Below, piece after piece: positions 62,901 to 64,000 of a stretch of 64,000 nt of DNA; the first letter of the stretch is position 1; each line of letters opens with the position of its first letter. This DNA is from a bacterium SCSIO 12827 (GTDB lineage: Bacteria; Pseudomonadota; Alphaproteobacteria; Rhodospirillales; Casp-alpha2): contig CP073746.1 in the NCBI GenBank assembly GCA_024397995.1, positions 1,488,001 to 1,552,000 on the forward strand, given 5' to 3'. The translations under genes were made by a program, and so were the position numbers. The notes below the pieces were generated by a model. The model worked only from the letters and a program-made list of their open reading frames with translations, was not told the origin of the DNA and searched no databases.

Positions 62901-64000
62901 GCGTGTGGGCGAAGGGCTGCAAAGCCGCGCCAACGAGGTTGCCCAAACCGTCGACAAGTCATCCAACATGGTGACCCTGATTTCTGATTCCCTGCATTCG
63001 TCGTCGCAGCAACTGACCGGCGTTGTCGAGCGGGCCTCGGGCCAGGTCGAAGCCATCGGCACCATGCTGCGTCAGCGCACCGTGGAATTGGAAGGCATGT
63101 CGGACAGCACCCTGGCGGGGCTGAAGGACCTGGGCCGGGAGTTCCGTGCGCGCCTGGACGAATTGGAAAACGTGTCGCGTGACCTGACATCGCGGGTCGA
63201 TGAGGCATCCCATTCCCTCGATACCCGGGCCGAACAGCTTGACCGCGTGTCGGAACGCGCCGTTCAGCGCTTGGATCAGGCCGGTGAGGCGGTGGCCCGC
63301 ACCTCGACCGAGGCTGACGGCTTGTGGCGCGAAAGCAGCGAGAAAATTAACCGCCTGTCGGAAGTCCTACGTGCCCATACGGACGAAGCCGGCGGCCTTG
63401 CCGATAAGGTTCTGACCAAGATGGATGGCGCTGCCGAAACGCTGCGCCGCCAGATGGACCACCTGTCATCCAACTACCGACTGGCGGAGCAGAGTATTAC
63501 CGCCCTGGGTCAGTCGATCAGCGAGCGGGGACGTCAGCTTGGCAAGGCGTCGGACGAAGCCATTTCCAAGGTCGGGCTGTGGGATTCGGCACTGCGCAAT
63601 CAGGCGGAGAACATCAACCGTTCGCTCGGCGACTTCAGCCGCCGTGCCCAGGAAACCAGCACCAATCTGGAAGCCCAGTCGCGCCAACTGCAATTTGCCA
63701 GCGATGATGCGCGCTCGATCCTGGATGCCCTCACCAAGCGCAAGGAAGACGTTCAGGTATCTGACTTCCTGCAGCAGATGGGTTTTGTCACGGAACGTCT
63801 GCAATCCGTCGCGGTCGATCTTAACCGATCACTGGAAGTGCCGATCAGCGAAGACGAATGGCGTCGCTTCAACCAAGGCGAAAAAGGCGTCTTCGTGCGC
63901 AAGATGCTGGGCTTCCGGGAAAAGACGAAGCTTGATGCCATCGCCAAGCTGTATCGCGAGAACCCGGAATTCCGGGATTATGCCGGCCGCTACCTCAGCG
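59998..64000 (+). CDS. Long two-TM coiled-coil protein, TipN-like architecture (3' end outside window)
   Basis: The frame stays open from ATG 59998 (AAGGAGGG eight bases upstream) to the window edge, over 1330 residues. Residues 1-56 are Ala/Pro-rich and cytoplasmic; two TM helices follow at about 57-77 (LHLLLGGTLTVLWLALVVDFI) and 95-115. The remainder is an almost unbroken coiled coil rich in Ala, Arg, Glu and Thr. Near residue 1282 a compact end domain begins (PISEDEWRRFNQGEKGVF, then DAIAKLYRENPEFRDYAGRYLS). Two N-terminal TM segments plus a long C-terminal coiled coil resemble the polarity marker TipN of Caulobacter; equivalence is inference. A CtrA box lies upstream. Confidence 0.8.
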   Translation, partial: MAKQVSQQGNPKQAAAPKPGEVSAAGKAAQARAALPEVDDLLAPDDVPVPLYLRWKLHLLLGGTLTVLWLALVVDFIDQSLGLGNLTELLPHEVGGLAAGAFTPVAFLWMLIAFFERGRQLRQETAILRSHLKQLIYPSDRADSRMQEITASLRNQTKELLSASEEAARRGQALGDLIRDRTRDLAQVSEDADLRAHAVADALKRQTADLSSASERAAERARDAGETLFEQAHGLTVTTDRASARAEDMIQTLKRRAEELGGAAQEASDRTLKAAEAFDRRTERLDTVSREALARGVQADSLLERRIGEIVDVTGKANAAVTDAAGTLDHSAQDLSQRAERAKDAAAELELGLGRQADVLDALGGRVSDRISVISSALRDNADALATVTEQAVVQATDAGMRLSRQATAITETVDRAVSRLTQSGDGLSAQVDNLHGQAQRVAEQADTAAGNLQRATSELGENAERTITRAEQAGGELRGRSEDLRGVADQAVERLTEFGREMAQRRNELAQAADAAANRLAAVGADLMRRQGDLSAAADTADGRVTGLIEGLRETETSLARTVDKGSADVASVTRAMLHSADRVQASTQRAETTAQALQETLLGLTDASTQAVERLGQLGGQMNSQSTLIGDASGQAITNLEKVSALLRFHSDRLREISQRAVEQVGNAGGAVEGAGDQVNAAVNETASQLHELDATMRGRLEQIVAASTQTTAAIGATLDAVKRGTTGLQVSGAEAVGEMTKAGAALNGQSRAIREVADHAANLLSMVTEILFRQGEAVSETSDAANRKMNALRDAMELRTVELERVSTLTDERIASARRFLKDAAGELDEATARASGRVAEASDSLTAGSVKVEEVVDHAVSRLGTIGDVVKEVVQEAVTDSDRTTARLAGIRNGLTQYRGELEQAVTDARERLTSLSTVMRTSAADVTKASETAGTDLHGFSERLQEQAVNVTRMANDAAARLMRVGEGLQSRANEVAQTVDKSSNMVTLISDSLHSSSQQLTGVVERASGQVEAIGTMLRQRTVELEGMSDSTLAGLKDLGREFRARLDELENVSRDLTSRVDEASHSLDTRAEQLDRVSERAVQRLDQAGEAVARTSTEADGLWRESSEKINRLSEVLRAHTDEAGGLADKVLTKMDGAAETLRRQMDHLSSNYRLAEQSITALGQSISERGRQLGKASDEAISKVGLWDSALRNQAENINRSLGDFSRRAQETSTNLEAQSRQLQFASDDARSILDALTKRKEDVQVSDFLQQMGFVTERLQSVAVDLNRSLEVPISEDEWRRFNQGEKGVFVRKMLGFREKTKLDAIAKLYRENPEFRDYAGRYLS

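Noticed and set aside
60300-63700. Apparent DNA repeats in the coiled-coil gene
   Set aside because: The similarity comes from heptad-like protein repeats with varied codons, not from tandem DNA copies.
1-64000. CRISPR arrays, tRNA/rRNA genes, insertion sequences, phage genes
   Set aside because: I looked through the intergenic gaps and found no repeat-spacer pattern, cloverleaf, transposase or integrase.

Overview
The window is GC-rich, densely coded DNA from an alphaproteobacterium, most likely of the Rhodospirillales type. The evidence is an HdaA-type DnaA regulator with a clamp-binding motif, an EipB (DUF1849) envelope protein, the xseB-ispA-dxs-tlyA cluster, the fabI-aroC and dnaJ-pdxH neighbourhood, and a perfect CtrA box. 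I saw no rRNA, tRNA, CRISPR array, insertion sequence or prophage. The assignment to order is inference.

Layout. 1-2.8 kb: end of a DUF2066 gene, an AI-2E/PerM-type permease and hdaA, translationally coupled. 2.8-7.4 kb: a looser accessory block with a glycosyltransferase, an SDR-like protein without its catalytic Tyr/Lys, a CheY-like receiver and a frameshifted chemoreceptor. 7.7-11.5 kb: polyphosphate kinase and a Ppx/GppA phosphatase. 11.5-18 kb: NIPSNAP-rnd-GST (minus), enoyl-CoA hydratase, queuosine-precursor transporter, a TPR protein and aspS. 18-23.4 kb: a SPOR lipoprotein, unknowns, an EipB-like protein, a ROK kinase, an HTH-like protein and an unknown 250-residue protein. 23.6-28.2 kb: the most unusual part, with a solute-binding-protein/DUF900-hydrolase fusion and then a TetR regulator divergent from an AhpD-like protein and a cytochrome P460, with three copies of one operator sequence between them. 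28.3-32.5 kb: metallo-hydrolase, DJ-1 enzyme with GlxA-type regulator, a BKACE enzyme and an ArsR regulator.

32.7-38.7 kb: an RND adaptor/permease pair and a divergent WD40-propeller/cytochrome c fusion. 38.7-43.8 kb: a deacetylase followed by xseB, ispA, dxs and tlyA (isoprenoid precursors plus rRNA modification). 43.8-48.7 kb: rhodanese, TTC38-like TPR protein, NnrU, a small lipoprotein sharing a module with the SPOR lipoprotein, and an enolase-superfamily enzyme with a divergent LysR regulator. 48.7-57.4 kb: aroC, fabI, BrkB/YihY, DnaJ/CbpA, a 17-kDa-antigen-like lipoprotein, then the tightly coupled pdxH, cation-efflux and kinase genes and an acidic unknown. 57.4-59.8 kb: SRAP protein, SDR, orphan TAXI solute-binding protein. 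From 59,998 to the window edge: an open reading frame for a two-TM, very long coiled-coil protein with TipN-like architecture, preceded by a terminator and a perfect CtrA box.

Most of the window is core metabolism. The strongest candidates for something undescribed are the periplasmic binding-protein/esterase fusion, the CtrA-box/coiled-coil gene, the WD40-cytochrome c protein, the three-operator TetR switch, and the lipoprotein module that occurs twice.
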